Source of the DNA: Variovorax sp. SG517
GTDB lineage: Bacteria > Pseudomonadota > Gammaproteobacteria > Burkholderiales > Burkholderiaceae_C
Direction of reading: 5' to 3'
Length of the DNA: 64,000 nt
Assembly (NCBI RefSeq): GCF_013376045.1
Contig: NZ_JABMJG010000001.1
Coordinates: 992,001-1,056,000 of the forward strand
The notes beneath the pieces were generated by a model. The model saw nothing but the letters and a program-made list of their open reading frames with translations, searched no databases and was not told the origin of the DNA. The translations under genes were made by a program, and so were the position numbers. Below, piece by piece: positions 42,603 to 53,669 of the stretch (positions are counted from its first letter, which is position 1; each line of letters starts with the position of its first letter).

Positions 42603-43088
42603 ATGACCATGAAGAACCGCATTGCACACATCCTCGCCATCACCAGCGCCGCGCTGCTCACCGCGCACGCCGCGAACGCGCAGGTCACCGTGAGTGACGC
42701 CTGGGTGCGCGCCACCGTGCCGCAGCAGAAGGCCACCGGCGCGTTCATGCAGATCAGCGCCGCGAAAGACGCGAAGCTGGTCTCCGCCAGCTCGCCCGTC
42801 ACGCCCGTCGTGGAGGTGCACGAGATGGCCATGCAGGACAACGTGATGCGCATGCGCCAGATCCCCGCGCTCGAGCTGCCCGCCGGCAAGACCGTCGAGC
42901 TCAAGCCCGGCGGCTATCACGTGATGCTGCTCGACCTCAAGCAGCAGGTGAAGGAAGGCGACACCGTGCCGCTCACGCTGGTGTTCGAGGGCAAGGACGG
43001 CAAGCGCGAATCGGTCGAGGTGAAGGCGCCGGTGCGGGCGCTGAACGCCTCCGCGCAGCCTGCGGGGCACGGCGGCCACAAGCACTGA
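42603..43088 (+). CDS. Periplasmic copper chaperone PCu(A)C
   Basis: 161 residues. Signal peptide of about 26 residues (LLTAHAANAQ), then a cupredoxin-like domain with the copper site H-x-M, M-x-M, H-x-M: VHEMAMQDN, VMRMRQIP and GGYHVMLLDL. The C-terminal GHGGHKH adds a His-rich tail. PCuAC hands Cu(I) to the CuA site together with SCO. It starts 33 bases after sco. An in-frame ATG two codons later is an alternative start. Confidence 0.93.
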   Translation: MTMKNRIAHILAITSAALLTAHAANAQVTVSDAWVRATVPQQKATGAFMQISAAKDAKLVSASSPVTPVVEVHEMAMQDNVMRMRQIPALELPAGKTVELKPGGYHVMLLDLKQQVKEGDTVPLTLVFEGKDGKRESVEVKAPVRALNASAQPAGHGGHKH

Positions 43089-43186
43089 TCGGCCCGAACC
43101 GGACACCCCGGACACCCCGGCGCTCCGGAGACTGGCCGGAGGAACTACCCTGTTTCGGTGATGGCGCCCGCCCCTGGGACGCACAA

Positions 43187-43204
43187 GAATATTGACAAAT
43201 ATTC
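43187..43204. promoter_or_regulatory. AT-rich inverted repeat, operator-like
   Basis: GAATATT-GACA-AATATTC is a perfect 7-bp inverted repeat in an otherwise GC-rich region, 159 bases upstream of the gene at 43363. It contains TTGACA (43192-43197), but no convincing -10 box follows at the right distance. The rest of the 43089-43362 gap shows only a short direct repeat (CCGGACACCCCGGACACCCC) just after the PCuAC gene. Confidence 0.4.
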
Positions 43205-43362
43205 ACAATTCACCCCCTCCCCGGCCGGCCCCTTCGTGGAACGGATCGCGCCGGGGCTCATGAGTCGTCCAGGAAGCCGGAAGGCGTTCGCGCCGCTCCT
43301 GCCTGGGCTCGACGGCTCTGGGCGGCGTCGATGGCGAGGGAGGTGCACACAGGGGTTTTTCG

Positions 43363-43866
43363 GTGCCGCTCAGTTACCTCCTCCATCTGGAGCATGCTCG
43401 CCTGCCGATGCACGTGACCGACGCGCAGGACGTGCGTCGGGTCTCCGTCCTGAAGGCGACCGGCCTCATCGAGGCCGCGATCGATCCGGCCTACGACACG
43501 GGGCACGGCAGCTACAGGCTGGCGCAGGCCGCGCTGGTGGTCTGCATCACCGACGACGGTCATGCCGAGATCGAGAGGCTGCGCGGCCGTGAAGGCACCG
43601 GCGCATCGCCGAAGAAGGCGTCGAAGTCGAAGCTCGAGCCGCTCGACTACCTGCGCGCCATAGAACGTTCGGCCTTCCCCCTTCGCGTGCAGGACCGCCA
43701 GCAGATCGGCTGCGTCGAGGCGCTGAAGCAGGCCGGCTTCGTCGATGCGGTCATCAGCCCCGCGCTGGCCTGGAAGGATGCCGACGGCGGGCCGCAGGAG
43801 CTTGCGGTGATCAAGCGCATCACGCCGTTCGGGCGTGCGCAGCTCGCGCGCGGCGCAACCAGGTGA
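43363..43866 (+). CDS. Unknown protein with two tandem copies of one domain
   Basis: 167 residues, no family recognised. Residues about 3-73 and 94-163 align with each other: LSYLLHLEHARLPMHVTDAQ against LDYLRAIERSAFPLRVQDRQ, then GLIEAAIDPA against GFVDAVISPA, then a hydrophobic strand (ALVVCITDDGHAEIE against LAVIKRITPFGRAQL). The spacer is a Lys/Ser-rich linker (KKASKSK). No signal peptide or membrane segment. The start is a GTG at 43363 with AGGGG ten bases upstream; no ATG precedes the first repeat. Confidence 0.65.
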   Translation: MPLSYLLHLEHARLPMHVTDAQDVRRVSVLKATGLIEAAIDPAYDTGHGSYRLAQAALVVCITDDGHAEIERLRGREGTGASPKKASKSKLEPLDYLRAIERSAFPLRVQDRQQIGCVEALKQAGFVDAVISPALAWKDADGGPQELAVIKRITPFGRAQLARGATR

Positions 43867-43890
43867 TTTCGCGGCATCCTGAATTTCGGT

Positions 43891-43911
43891 GACCGGGCCC
43901 GAGGCCCGGTC
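43891..43911. terminator. Strong GC hairpin between convergent genes
   Basis: Perfect 9-bp stem GACCGGGCC (43891-43899) with GGCCCGGTC (43903-43911), loop CGA. It lies between the stops of the convergent genes at 43866 and 43929. No T tract is present on either side. Confidence 0.5.
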
Positions 43912-43928
43912 GGTTGCGCGCTGCTTGC

Positions 43929-44240
43929 CTACATCCGCGCCGTTTGGAGCGCTTCGCACTGCCCTTCGATGCCGGCGTGCAGCATGCCCAGCGACGCGAT
44001 CAGCAGGCGCTGGATCGACGAGCGATGAGCTTCGTCGAGCAAGGGCCGCGCTGCATCGCGGCGGCCTTCGTCCCATGCGAGCAGCTGCATCAGCGTGTGC
44101 GCGCCGTCGATCACGTCGCGCGCGTCGTTGAGGAACAAGGCACGCCGTCGCTGCTCATTGTCGAGCCCGTGAACGGGGTTCCATGCGAACGGCTTGAACT
44201 CCGCGCTTGTGGTTTGCGCGGTACTTGATGAATCGGCCAT
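43929..44240 (-). CDS. Hypothetical protein
   Basis: 103 residues starting MADSSSTAQTTSAEFKPFAW at 44240, with GGGAGG seven bases upstream, which decides the start over a longer frame. The chain is mostly alpha-helical and hydrophilic (DEAHRSSIQRLLIASLGMLH) with no signal peptide, membrane segment or motif that I recognise. It is preceded by the long gap 44241-44701 and converges on the duplicated-domain gene. Confidence 0.6.
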   Translation of the reverse strand: MADSSSTAQTTSAEFKPFAWNPVHGLDNEQRRRALFLNDARDVIDGAHTLMQLLAWDEGRRDAARPLLDEAHRSSIQRLLIASLGMLHAGIEGQCEALQTARM

Positions 44241-44701
44241 GTCGGCCCTCCCTGTCGGTTCGGCTTTGCTGCAACCGCCGCATCCGCTGTCAAACGAAGG
44301 CGGCGGCTCGAACAGGTTGACAGACCGGGAACCGCTAGGCGAAACCGGCAGGGCGCGAGCCCTCCCATCCGAGCCGCCAAAAGGAAGCCGGAATGGCAAA
44401 AGCCGCAAACCAATTGCGGAATGCGGCTTTCACCGCGGTTCTTTCAGGCTGTCAAACCTGGCCTCGCTGGTCGCGAAGCGGTCTGGAATGTAGCCGTCCG
44501 ATCTACCCCCGTCAATCGACGGCGACAAGCGTGTGCCAGGCCCCGTTTGTATACATCTGCGCCCGCCTCCGCGCCTCGCGAGCCGCTGCCTATTCAACAG
44601 GCAACGTGGTGGGAAGCCACGCCAGTTCTCGCTTCGCCTCTCCACCTCCACCCACAACTCACAGAGTTGTCCACAGAAAAATCGAACAAGTCACCGAACT
44701 G
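44241..44701. other. 461-base gap without a recognisable gene
   Basis: No open frame looks like a gene. The stretch holds a hairpin (44399-44430), TGTCAAAC at 44288-44295 and 44450-44457 (a third copy straddles the right edge at 44700-44707), a TTGACA at 44317-44322 without a good -10, and TTGTCCACA at 44667-44675. It must contain the promoter of the gene at 43929-44240 and the 3' region of the acyl-CoA ligase transcript. Confidence 0.5.
44399..44430 (-). terminator. Candidate terminator hairpin downstream of the acyl-CoA ligase gene
   Basis: AAAGCCGCA (44399-44407) pairs with TGCGGCTTT (44422-44430) over a 14-base loop. On the minus strand the 3' arm ends GGCTTTT, a short T run. It lies about 270 bases after the ligase stop, so it may instead belong to an untranslated RNA or leader. 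Confidence 0.4.
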
Positions 44702-46342
<1,641 letters not shown>

Positions 46343-46464
46343 GTCTTGTCTCCTGTACGCTGGGCGGATGCTAGGCAGGGGCCATGCCGCGCGGCATCGT
46401 CGGAACGGACGATTGAGGCCATCCGAGGGTTGCCCCTAGCATCGATCCCCAAGAGGACTTTGGA

Positions 46465-47136
46465 ATGAACGTTCAGGACGCCATCGCCACCCGCCGCTCG
46501 GTGCGCGACTTTCTCGACACGCCGGTGCCCGGCGAAGTCATCCGCCGTGTGATCGAACAGGCGCTGCGCGCGCCTTCGGGCGGCAACCTGCAGCCCTGGC
46601 ACCTGCACGTGGTGGGCGGCGAGAAGCTCGCAGAGCTCAAGGCCATCATGCGCACGCGCGTGAAGGAAGCGCCCGCCGGCGAAGGCAGCGAGTACGACAT
46701 CTACCCGCGCGAGCTGGTCGCGCCCTACCGCGACCGCCGCTTCGCCGTGGGCGAGGCGATGTACGCGCGCCTGGGCATTCCGCGCGAGGACAAGGCCGCG
46801 CGCCGCGAATGGTTCGCGCGCAACTACCAGTTCTTCGGCGCACCGCTCGCGCTCTTCTGCAGCGTCGACCGCCGCATGGGCCCGCCGCAGTGGTCCGACC
46901 TGGGCATGCTGCTGCAGAACGTGATGCTGCTTCTGCGCGCCGAGGGCCTGGACAGCTGCCCGCAGGAATGCTGGGCGATCTACCCGCAGACCATCGGCAG
47001 CTTCATCGGCCTGCCGCCCGAGCGCATGCTCTTCACCGGCATGGCCATCGGCTACGCGGACCGCAGCCGGCCGATCGACGCGCTGGTGACCGAGCGGGCG
47101 GCGCTGTCGGAGGTGGCGGAGTTCGTGGGCATCTGA
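46465..47136 (+). CDS. Nitroreductase family protein
   Basis: 223 residues, FMN-dependent NAD(P)H oxidoreductase fold. FMN-phosphate contacts are RRSVRDFLDTPVPGEVIR at the N-terminus and APSGGNLQPWHLHVV; the C-terminal WAIYPQTIGSFIGLPPERML and GMAIGYAD are family marks. The substrate is unknown. It is divergent from the acyl-CoA ligase and 112 bases upstream of an AraC-type regulator on the same strand. Confidence 0.9.
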   Translation: MNVQDAIATRRSVRDFLDTPVPGEVIRRVIEQALRAPSGGNLQPWHLHVVGGEKLAELKAIMRTRVKEAPAGEGSEYDIYPRELVAPYRDRRFAVGEAMYARLGIPREDKAARREWFARNYQFFGAPLALFCSVDRRMGPPQWSDLGMLLQNVMLLLRAEGLDSCPQECWAIYPQTIGSFIGLPPERMLFTGMAIGYADRSRPIDALVTERAALSEVAEFVGI

Positions 47137-47248
47137 GCGCGGCGCTTGGCGCGCACGGCGCTCATCTTGCTCGCCTCGCGATTCCGACCGTTGCGCTGGC
47201 CGTGGTCTGCTGGATAAAGGGTGAGCCGGCGCGCAAAATGGTCAAGCC

Positions 47249-48013
47249 ATGCCCCACGACCGCACGCTCCTCTACGCCGGACAAGATTTCACGGTGGAGC
47301 ACCTGCGCTCGCATGCGAAGGACGAGCCCGGCTGGAGCGGCCCCTACACGATCGAATCGCGCCGCATCATCTTCCCTGCAGGTCGCGCGGTGCTCGATGT
47401 GCGTTGGGGCGACAGCACCTGGCAGGTCGACGCACTGACCGCCATGCATCTGGTCGATGCCATGGTCTATCAGCTGCGTCCCGTGGTGCGCGCGATGCGG
47501 CAAAGCGTAGTGGTCAGCCGGCACCGGCCGGCGCGTTCCGATGCCGCGCCTGCGTTCTGCCAGCTCTCACCGAGGTCGCTGTACCGTATTCACCTGGCGC
47601 AACGCCAGCTGCGCGCAGGCGACGGCGGTGCACCGGCCATCGCGTCGCTGGTCGCCGAACTCGAGACATCGCGCCGGCAGATGCCGCTGACCAGCACGGT
47701 CGCGAACGCCAAGCGGTTGCTCGCGGAAACCGCCGATCGCGAGGCACGGCTTTCATTGCACGAACTCGCGGACGCGGTCTCTCGCTCCCCCTTCCACCTT
47801 GCACGCAGCTTCCGCCAACAGACGGGCCTGAGCCTTCACCAGTACCGCCAGCATCTGCGCATCGCCTCCGCCCTGGAACGCCTGGCCGATGGCGACACCG
47901 ATCTCGCCGGCATCGCGCACGACCTCGGCTACTGCAGCCAGAGCCACCTGGGGGCGGTATTCAGGCACGAAGTGGACGTGACGCTGGGCGAAGCCCGCAG
48001 CGCTCTGGCCTGA
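47249..48013 (+). CDS. AraC family transcriptional regulator
   Basis: 254 residues. The C-terminal AraC DNA-binding domain, about 160-254, has two helix-turn-helix units: LSLHELADAVSRSPFHLARS with FRQQTGLSLHQYRQHLRI, and DLAGIAHDLGYCSQSHLGAV with FRHE. The N-terminal 140 residues are a diverged sensor part that I do not recognise. Its neighbours, an EamA exporter 56 bases downstream and a nitroreductase upstream, are possible targets. Confidence 0.9.
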   Translation: MPHDRTLLYAGQDFTVEHLRSHAKDEPGWSGPYTIESRRIIFPAGRAVLDVRWGDSTWQVDALTAMHLVDAMVYQLRPVVRAMRQSVVVSRHRPARSDAAPAFCQLSPRSLYRIHLAQRQLRAGDGGAPAIASLVAELETSRRQMPLTSTVANAKRLLAETADREARLSLHELADAVSRSPFHLARSFRQQTGLSLHQYRQHLRIASALERLADGDTDLAGIAHDLGYCSQSHLGAVFRHEVDVTLGEARSALA

Positions 48014-48069
48014 GGGCCGGCGCACGAATTTGATAGCCGCCAGCCGGCGCGGTCGCGAGACTCGCCGCG

Positions 48070-48987
48070 ATGCTGGATCGCAACCTCCTCACCGGCCTGC
48101 TTGCCGCGCTGGCCGCCTCCTTCATCGGCAGTGCTTGGCAACTCGTGTCGCGGCACGGCGTGACCACCACGCTCGGACCGATCGACCTCGCGCTGCTTCG
48201 CTACGGCATTCCTGCACTTCTGCTCATGCCGCTGTGGTTCGGCCGCGAGCGCATCGCCCCGAAGGCATCGCTGCCCGTGCTCGCCGTGCTCGTCGCCGGC
48301 GGCGGACTGCCCTTCGGCCTGCTGGTGCTCGCCGGTGCGCAATGGGCACCCGCGAGCCACATGGGCATCTTCATGGCGGGCAGCCTGCCGCTCTTCACGG
48401 CCGTTGGCGCATGGTTGCACAAGCGGCAGAAGATCGAAGGCATCAGGCTCGCCGGCCTGGCCTGCATCGCGATCGGCATGGCGCTGTTCGCGGCAGACAG
48501 CTTTCGCGGCGGCACCGGCTCGACCGGCTGGCGCGGCGACCTGCTCTTCCTCGTTGCGGCCATGCTGTGGGCCGCGCACTCGCTCGCGTTCGCGCACTGC
48601 GGGCTTACGCCATGGCAGGGCGCGGCATTCGTGAATGGCTGGTCGACGCTGCTGTTGTCGATGCTCGTGCTGCCCTTCGCCGGAGTGCCGAAACTGCTGA
48701 CGGCCCCATGGCCCGACGTTGCGCTGCAGGCCACGACGCAGGGCGTCGTCGCCGGCCTGCTCGGGCTGGTGGTCTACATGGTCGCCGTCGCGCGGCTGGG
48801 TGCGCCGCGTGCCTCGCTCTCGGCGGCGCTGGTGCCGGTTCTGACGACGCTGGGCGCCGCGGCCTGGATGAACGAGCCTGTCACCGGGGCGGCGTTGGTG
48901 GCACTGTCGCTGGTGGTGCCGGGGATCGTGCTGGCGAGCGGCGCGGCAGGGTGGAGACCGAGGCGGGGAGCGCGCACTGCGGGGTAG
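48070..48987 (+). CDS. EamA/DMT family transporter
   Basis: 305 residues with about ten hydrophobic segments in two EamA repeats (first about 8-145, second about 155-290). Marks include LLRYGIPALLLMPLWFGRER and LVPVLTTLGAAAWMNEPVTG, the conserved Glu-Pro of the second repeat. Inner-membrane drug/metabolite exporter; substrate unknown. It follows the AraC-type regulator on the same strand. Confidence 0.9.
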   Translation: MLDRNLLTGLLAALAASFIGSAWQLVSRHGVTTTLGPIDLALLRYGIPALLLMPLWFGRERIAPKASLPVLAVLVAGGGLPFGLLVLAGAQWAPASHMGIFMAGSLPLFTAVGAWLHKRQKIEGIRLAGLACIAIGMALFAADSFRGGTGSTGWRGDLLFLVAAMLWAAHSLAFAHCGLTPWQGAAFVNGWSTLLLSMLVLPFAGVPKLLTAPWPDVALQATTQGVVAGLLGLVVYMVAVARLGAPRASLSAALVPVLTTLGAAAWMNEPVTGAALVALSLVVPGIVLASGAAGWRPRRGARTAG

Positions 48988-49038
48988 CGGCTGGGGGCCG
49001 AGGGCAGAATGCGGCAGATCGTCAGGGATGCCCGTGCA

Positions 49039-49890
49039 ATGAAAAAACTCTTCGCTCTCGCCGTCTCGCTCGCCGTCTCGCTCGCCTTCGCTGCCGTTTC
49101 CTGCTGGGCGCAGGAACGCAGCACGGTCCGCGTGCCCACGCCATTCGTCGAGGGCGGTGCGCCGGTCACGCTGGAAATGGTGATCTACAAGCCCGAAGGC
49201 ACGGGGCCTTTTCCGACCGTGGTGTTCAACCACGGCTCCACCGGCATCGGCAACAACCCGGCGCTCTTCAAGGAAACCTGGGCACCCGAGCGCCTCGCCG
49301 GATGGTTCACCCAGCGCGGCTGGCTGGTCGCATTTCCGCAGCGACGCGGGCGCGGCCAGTCGGACGGGCTCTACGACGAGGGCTTCACACCGAAGCGCGA
49401 GCACTACAGCTGCGATCCGGGCCTGTCGTTGGCCGGCTTCGAGCACGCACTTGCGGACATCGACGCAGCCGTCGCATGGCTGCAGGCGAATCCGGAGGTG
49501 GACACCCGGCGCATGGAGATCGCCGGCCATTCGCGCGGCGGGATCCTCGCCATCGCCTATGCCGGCACCCGGCCGGGCGTGTTCCGCGGTGCGATCAACT
49601 TCGTCGGCGGATGGATGAGCGACCAGTGCCCCAACAGATCGGCCGACGCGATCAATCCGGTGAGCTTCAGGCGAGGCGCGGTATTTCCCCGCCCCACGCT
49701 CTGGCTGTATGGCGAGAAGGACAGCTTCTACGCAATGGCCCACAGCCGGATGAATTTCGAAGCGTTCACGGCCGCAGGTGGCCAGGGCAGATTCGAGGCC
49801 TACACGCTGGCTCCCGGCGTGAACGGCCACATGCTGATCGTGCGACAGGACCTGTGGGGGCCGGCGGTCGAGGCCTACCTGGGGCAATGA
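49039..49890 (+). CDS. Secreted alpha/beta hydrolase (dienelactone-hydrolase-like)
   Basis: 283 residues. A signal peptide of about 25 residues (LFALAVSLAVSLAFAAVSCW) precedes an alpha/beta hydrolase domain with the oxyanion region VVFNHGSTGIGNNP and nucleophile S165 in AGHSRGGILAIAYAG. The acid and His are likely in LYGEKDSFY and VNGHMLIV. The ATG at 49039 (MKKLFALAV) is used because it starts the signal peptide; a ten-codon extension exists. Substrate unknown. Confidence 0.85.
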   Translation: MKKLFALAVSLAVSLAFAAVSCWAQERSTVRVPTPFVEGGAPVTLEMVIYKPEGTGPFPTVVFNHGSTGIGNNPALFKETWAPERLAGWFTQRGWLVAFPQRRGRGQSDGLYDEGFTPKREHYSCDPGLSLAGFEHALADIDAAVAWLQANPEVDTRRMEIAGHSRGGILAIAYAGTRPGVFRGAINFVGGWMSDQCPNRSADAINPVSFRRGAVFPRPTLWLYGEKDSFYAMAHSRMNFEAFTAAGGQGRFEAYTLAPGVNGHMLIVRQDLWGPAVEAYLGQ

Positions 49891-49919
49891 GCGCCATGGT
49901 TTCCACCTGAATTCACACC

Positions 49920-50270
49920 ATGCCCCGCACTCTCTACTGCTGGCGCTGCCAGACCGACATGCCGATGCTCACGGAGGAAGAGTGGCAGCTCGCGCATCCG
50001 ATGAGCTACATCGCGCAGATGAATCGATACCGCGAGGAAACCGGCTGCAGCCTCGCCGAAGCCCGGGAGCGCGGCCTCGGCTACCTGACGGTGGCGGCGT
50101 ACGAACGCATCACGGGCTTCAAGGAAACCAATCCGAATGCGATCCTGCATCACCGCCTGAGCCTCTACGGCCCGCCATGCCACGTGTGCAACACGCCGCT
50201 TCGTACGCCTGCAGCCCGCTACTGTGCGAGGTGCAACGCCGAGCGCATCGACGCCGAAGCCGCGGAATGA
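49920..50270 (+). CDS. Small zinc-ribbon protein of unknown function
   Basis: 116 residues. Three CxxC knuckles: YCWRCQTD near the N-terminus (C7, C10), and PCHVCNTPL and YCARCNAER near the C-terminus, enough for one or two zinc ribbons. Between them lies a helical stretch (EEEWQLAHPMSYIAQMNRYR). No family name is certain. It begins 29 bases after the hydrolase stop and converges on the diguanylate cyclase gene with six bases between stops. Confidence 0.65.
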   Translation: MPRTLYCWRCQTDMPMLTEEEWQLAHPMSYIAQMNRYREETGCSLAEARERGLGYLTVAAYERITGFKETNPNAILHHRLSLYGPPCHVCNTPLRTPAARYCARCNAERIDAEAAE

Positions 50271-50276
50271 AGCCGC

Positions 50277-51446
50277 TCAGGCCGCCGCGATCACCCGATC
50301 CCGCCCCATGGCCTTCGCGCGGTACAGCGCCGCATCCGCCAGCGCCAGCACGTCGTCGATGCTGGAGCCGACTGTGCTGCTCGCGCCGGCCGCCACGCCG
50401 ATGCTCGCGGCCATGGAGCCGACGACGGCCATGATCGAGTCCGCCGGGAAGGGCTCGCCGATGGCATGCCTCAGGCGCGCCGCGATCTCCATCGCCTCGG
50501 CCTGGCCGGCCTCGGGCAGCAGCACGACGAACTCCTCGCCGCCGTAGCGGCCGAGCACGCCCTTGTCGCCGATGGCGCGCTGCATGCGGCGCACCGCCTC
50601 GCGCAGCACGGCGTCGCCCATCTGGTGGCCGAAGCGGTCGTTGATGTCCTTGAAGTGGTCGAGGTCGACCATCAGCAGCGCGCCGCCGCGCTCGCCCGAG
50701 GAGAAGGCGCGCTCGCTGGCATCGAGCACGGCGCGGCGGTTGAGCGCGCCGGTCAGCGGGTCGCGCGTGGCGAGGTATTCGAACTCGGTGTGCACGCGGT
50801 CCGTGGCCATCAGGATGACGGCGATGGACAGCAGCAGCACGGTGAACGAGTACATGCTGATGTAGATCGACTGGACCCAGCTGCCTTCCATGAGCCCGCT
50901 GCCCGCCATGCCGGCGACCACGGACACGAAGCGCAACCCCGCCACCAGCGCCTGCGCCAGCAGCAGCCCGGTCATGAGGCGCTTGCCGAACACGTGGCCC
51001 GTGTGGCGCATGTACAGCAGCGCATGCCGGAAGAACAGCGCCGACACCGCGGCCGTGACGAACAGCAGGCGCACCTCGAAATCGGGCTTCAGGATGCCGA
51101 ACCAGAACAGCACCAGCGCCAGGCCGCAGTTGAGCACCGTCCAGGCCCGCGTGTCGCCGTGGCCGAACAGGAACTTCTGGCTGCCGGCGTAGTACAGGAT
51201 GCAGGCCTGGTACAGCACGAAGTTGGCGACCACGATGGTCAGGAAGTCGGGGAAGTACCCCCGCGCCGCGAAGAGCAGCGTGCTCACGAAGGCCACCAGC
51301 GGCGCGCGCGACCACTCCCCCAGGCCCTGGATGCTGCGCGGATAGCTGCGCCGCATGAAGAACACCACGAGCGCCATCATGACGCCCATGACGCCGGCGA
51401 GCAGGATGATGGAACGGGGATCGAGAATGGCTGGCGAGGCGCCCAT
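50277..51446 (-). CDS. Membrane diguanylate cyclase (GGDEF)
   Basis: 389 residues. About six membrane segments fill residues 12-215 (IILLAGVMGVMMALVVFFM first), followed by a C-terminal GGDEF domain with RDPLTGALNRRAVLD, LMVDLDHFKDINDRFGHQMG and the active-site GGEEF in VLGRYGGEEFVVLL. The RxxD inhibitory site four residues before the GGEEF is not evident. It should make cyclic di-GMP. The gene is solitary on the minus strand. Confidence 0.93.
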   Translation of the reverse strand: MGASPAILDPRSIILLAGVMGVMMALVVFFMRRSYPRSIQGLGEWSRAPLVAFVSTLLFAARGYFPDFLTIVVANFVLYQACILYYAGSQKFLFGHGDTRAWTVLNCGLALVLFWFGILKPDFEVRLLFVTAAVSALFFRHALLYMRHTGHVFGKRLMTGLLLAQALVAGLRFVSVVAGMAGSGLMEGSWVQSIYISMYSFTVLLLSIAVILMATDRVHTEFEYLATRDPLTGALNRRAVLDASERAFSSGERGGALLMVDLDHFKDINDRFGHQMGDAVLREAVRRMQRAIGDKGVLGRYGGEEFVVLLPEAGQAEAMEIAARLRHAIGEPFPADSIMAVVGSMAASIGVAAGASSTVGSSIDDVLALADAALYRAKAMGRDRVIAAA

Positions 51447-51559
51447 GGCCCCCGATTATGTTGGCATCCGCCGGGCCTCGCCCTCCCGGAAACGGGCTAT
51501 GGACTGCACGGCGCCGCGTCCGCAGCACGGCTGCGGAGCCCCGTCGGCGCCAGCGATGC

Positions 51560-52738
51560 TCACAGCCGCTCGACGATGGTCACGTTGGCCATGCCGCCGC
51601 CCTCGCACATGGTCTGAAGACCGTAGCGCTTGCCGCGCTGGCCGAGCGCGTGCACCAGCGTAGTCATGAGCTTGGTGCCCGACGCGCCCAGAGGATGCCC
51701 CAGCGCGATCGCGCCGCCGTTCACGTTGAGCCGCGCGGGGTCGGCGTCCAGCGTCTGCAGCCACGCCAGAGGCACCGGCGCGAAGGCTTCGTTGACTTCG
51801 TACAGGTCGATGTCGGAAATCTTCATGCCCGCCTTCTTCAGCGCGCGCTCCGTGGCCGGCAGCGGGGCCTCCAGCATGATCACGGGGTCGTGCCCCATCA
51901 CGCTCAGGTGGTGGATGCGCGCGAGGGGTTCCACGCCCAGCGTTTTCAGGCCGCGCTCGTTCACCACCATCAGGCCGCTGGCGCCGTCGCAGATCTGGCT
52001 GGCGGTGGCCGCGGTGCAGCGCCCGCCCTCGGCGATGAGCTTCACGGCGGCGATGCTCTCCAGCGTGGCGTCGAAGCGGATGCCTTCGTCCACCGTGTGC
52101 TGCTCGCCGGGCTCGGTGCCGTCGGCCATGCGCACCGCCACGGGCACGATCTCGCGCTCGAAGTGGCCGGCCTTGGTGGCGGCGATGGCGCGCTTGTGGC
52201 TTTCCAGCGCGTAGCGGTCGAGCTCGTCCTTCTCGATGCCGTAGTTCCTCGCGATCATCTCGGCGCCGGTGAACTGGCTGAACTGCACGTCGGGGTAGCG
52301 CCTGGCCATGAGCGGGCTCACGTAGAAGCCCAGCCCGTTCTTCAGCGGCAGCGTGACGGGCATGCCCATGGGCACGCGCGTCATGCTCTCCACGCCGGCG
52401 GCGATCACGATGTCCATGGTGCCCGACATCACGGCCTGCGCCGCGAAGTGCAGCGCCTGCTGCGACGAACCGCACTGCCGGTCAACCGAGGTGGCCGGCA
52501 CCGACTCGGGCAGCTTCGAGGCCAGCACCGCATTGCGCGCGATGTTGGAAGACTGCTCGCCGGCCTGGTCGACGCAGCCCATGATGACGTCCTCGACCAG
52601 CGCGGGGTCGGCGCCGGTGCGGTCCACCAGCGCGTTGAGCACCTGTGCTGCGAGGTCGGCCGGGTGCCAGCCGGCGAGGCGGCCGTTGCGGCGGCCGCCG
52701 GCGGTGCGGGCGGCGGCGACGATGAATGCTTCGCGCAT
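51560..52738 (-). CDS. Acetyl-CoA acyltransferase (thiolase)
   Basis: 392 residues, thiolase family, degradative type. Active-site C89 in VDRQCGSSQQALHFA, the His of NVNGGAIALGHPLGASGT and the second Cys in MCEGGGMANVTIVERL are all present. It cleaves 3-ketoacyl-CoA or condenses acetyl-CoA. The SDR gene upstream on the same strand (46 bases) could supply 3-ketoacyl-CoA, so both are likely in one fatty-acid or branched-chain degradation operon. Confidence 0.93.
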   Translation of the reverse strand: MREAFIVAAARTAGGRRNGRLAGWHPADLAAQVLNALVDRTGADPALVEDVIMGCVDQAGEQSSNIARNAVLASKLPESVPATSVDRQCGSSQQALHFAAQAVMSGTMDIVIAAGVESMTRVPMGMPVTLPLKNGLGFYVSPLMARRYPDVQFSQFTGAEMIARNYGIEKDELDRYALESHKRAIAATKAGHFEREIVPVAVRMADGTEPGEQHTVDEGIRFDATLESIAAVKLIAEGGRCTAATASQICDGASGLMVVNERGLKTLGVEPLARIHHLSVMGHDPVIMLEAPLPATERALKKAGMKISDIDLYEVNEAFAPVPLAWLQTLDADPARLNVNGGAIALGHPLGASGTKLMTTLVHALGQRGKRYGLQTMCEGGGMANVTIVERL

Positions 52739-52784
52739 GGGGAGTTCTCCTGTCTGTATATATCTGTGTGAGTGCGGGGCCCGC

Positions 52785-53567
<783 letters not shown>

Positions 53568-53669
53568 CTGCGGGTGTCCTTGAGGTGTCTTGAACGGTTT
53601 GTCCCTGCCCAGTTTAGGAAGCAGAATCGGCCGCACATATCGTCGGAAACGACGGGATTTCAGCGCCGC

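Noticed and set aside
44667-44675. DnaA-box-like TTGTCCACA as a sign of a replication origin
   Set aside because: A single site with one mismatch, no cluster and no dnaA, dnaN or gyrB nearby.
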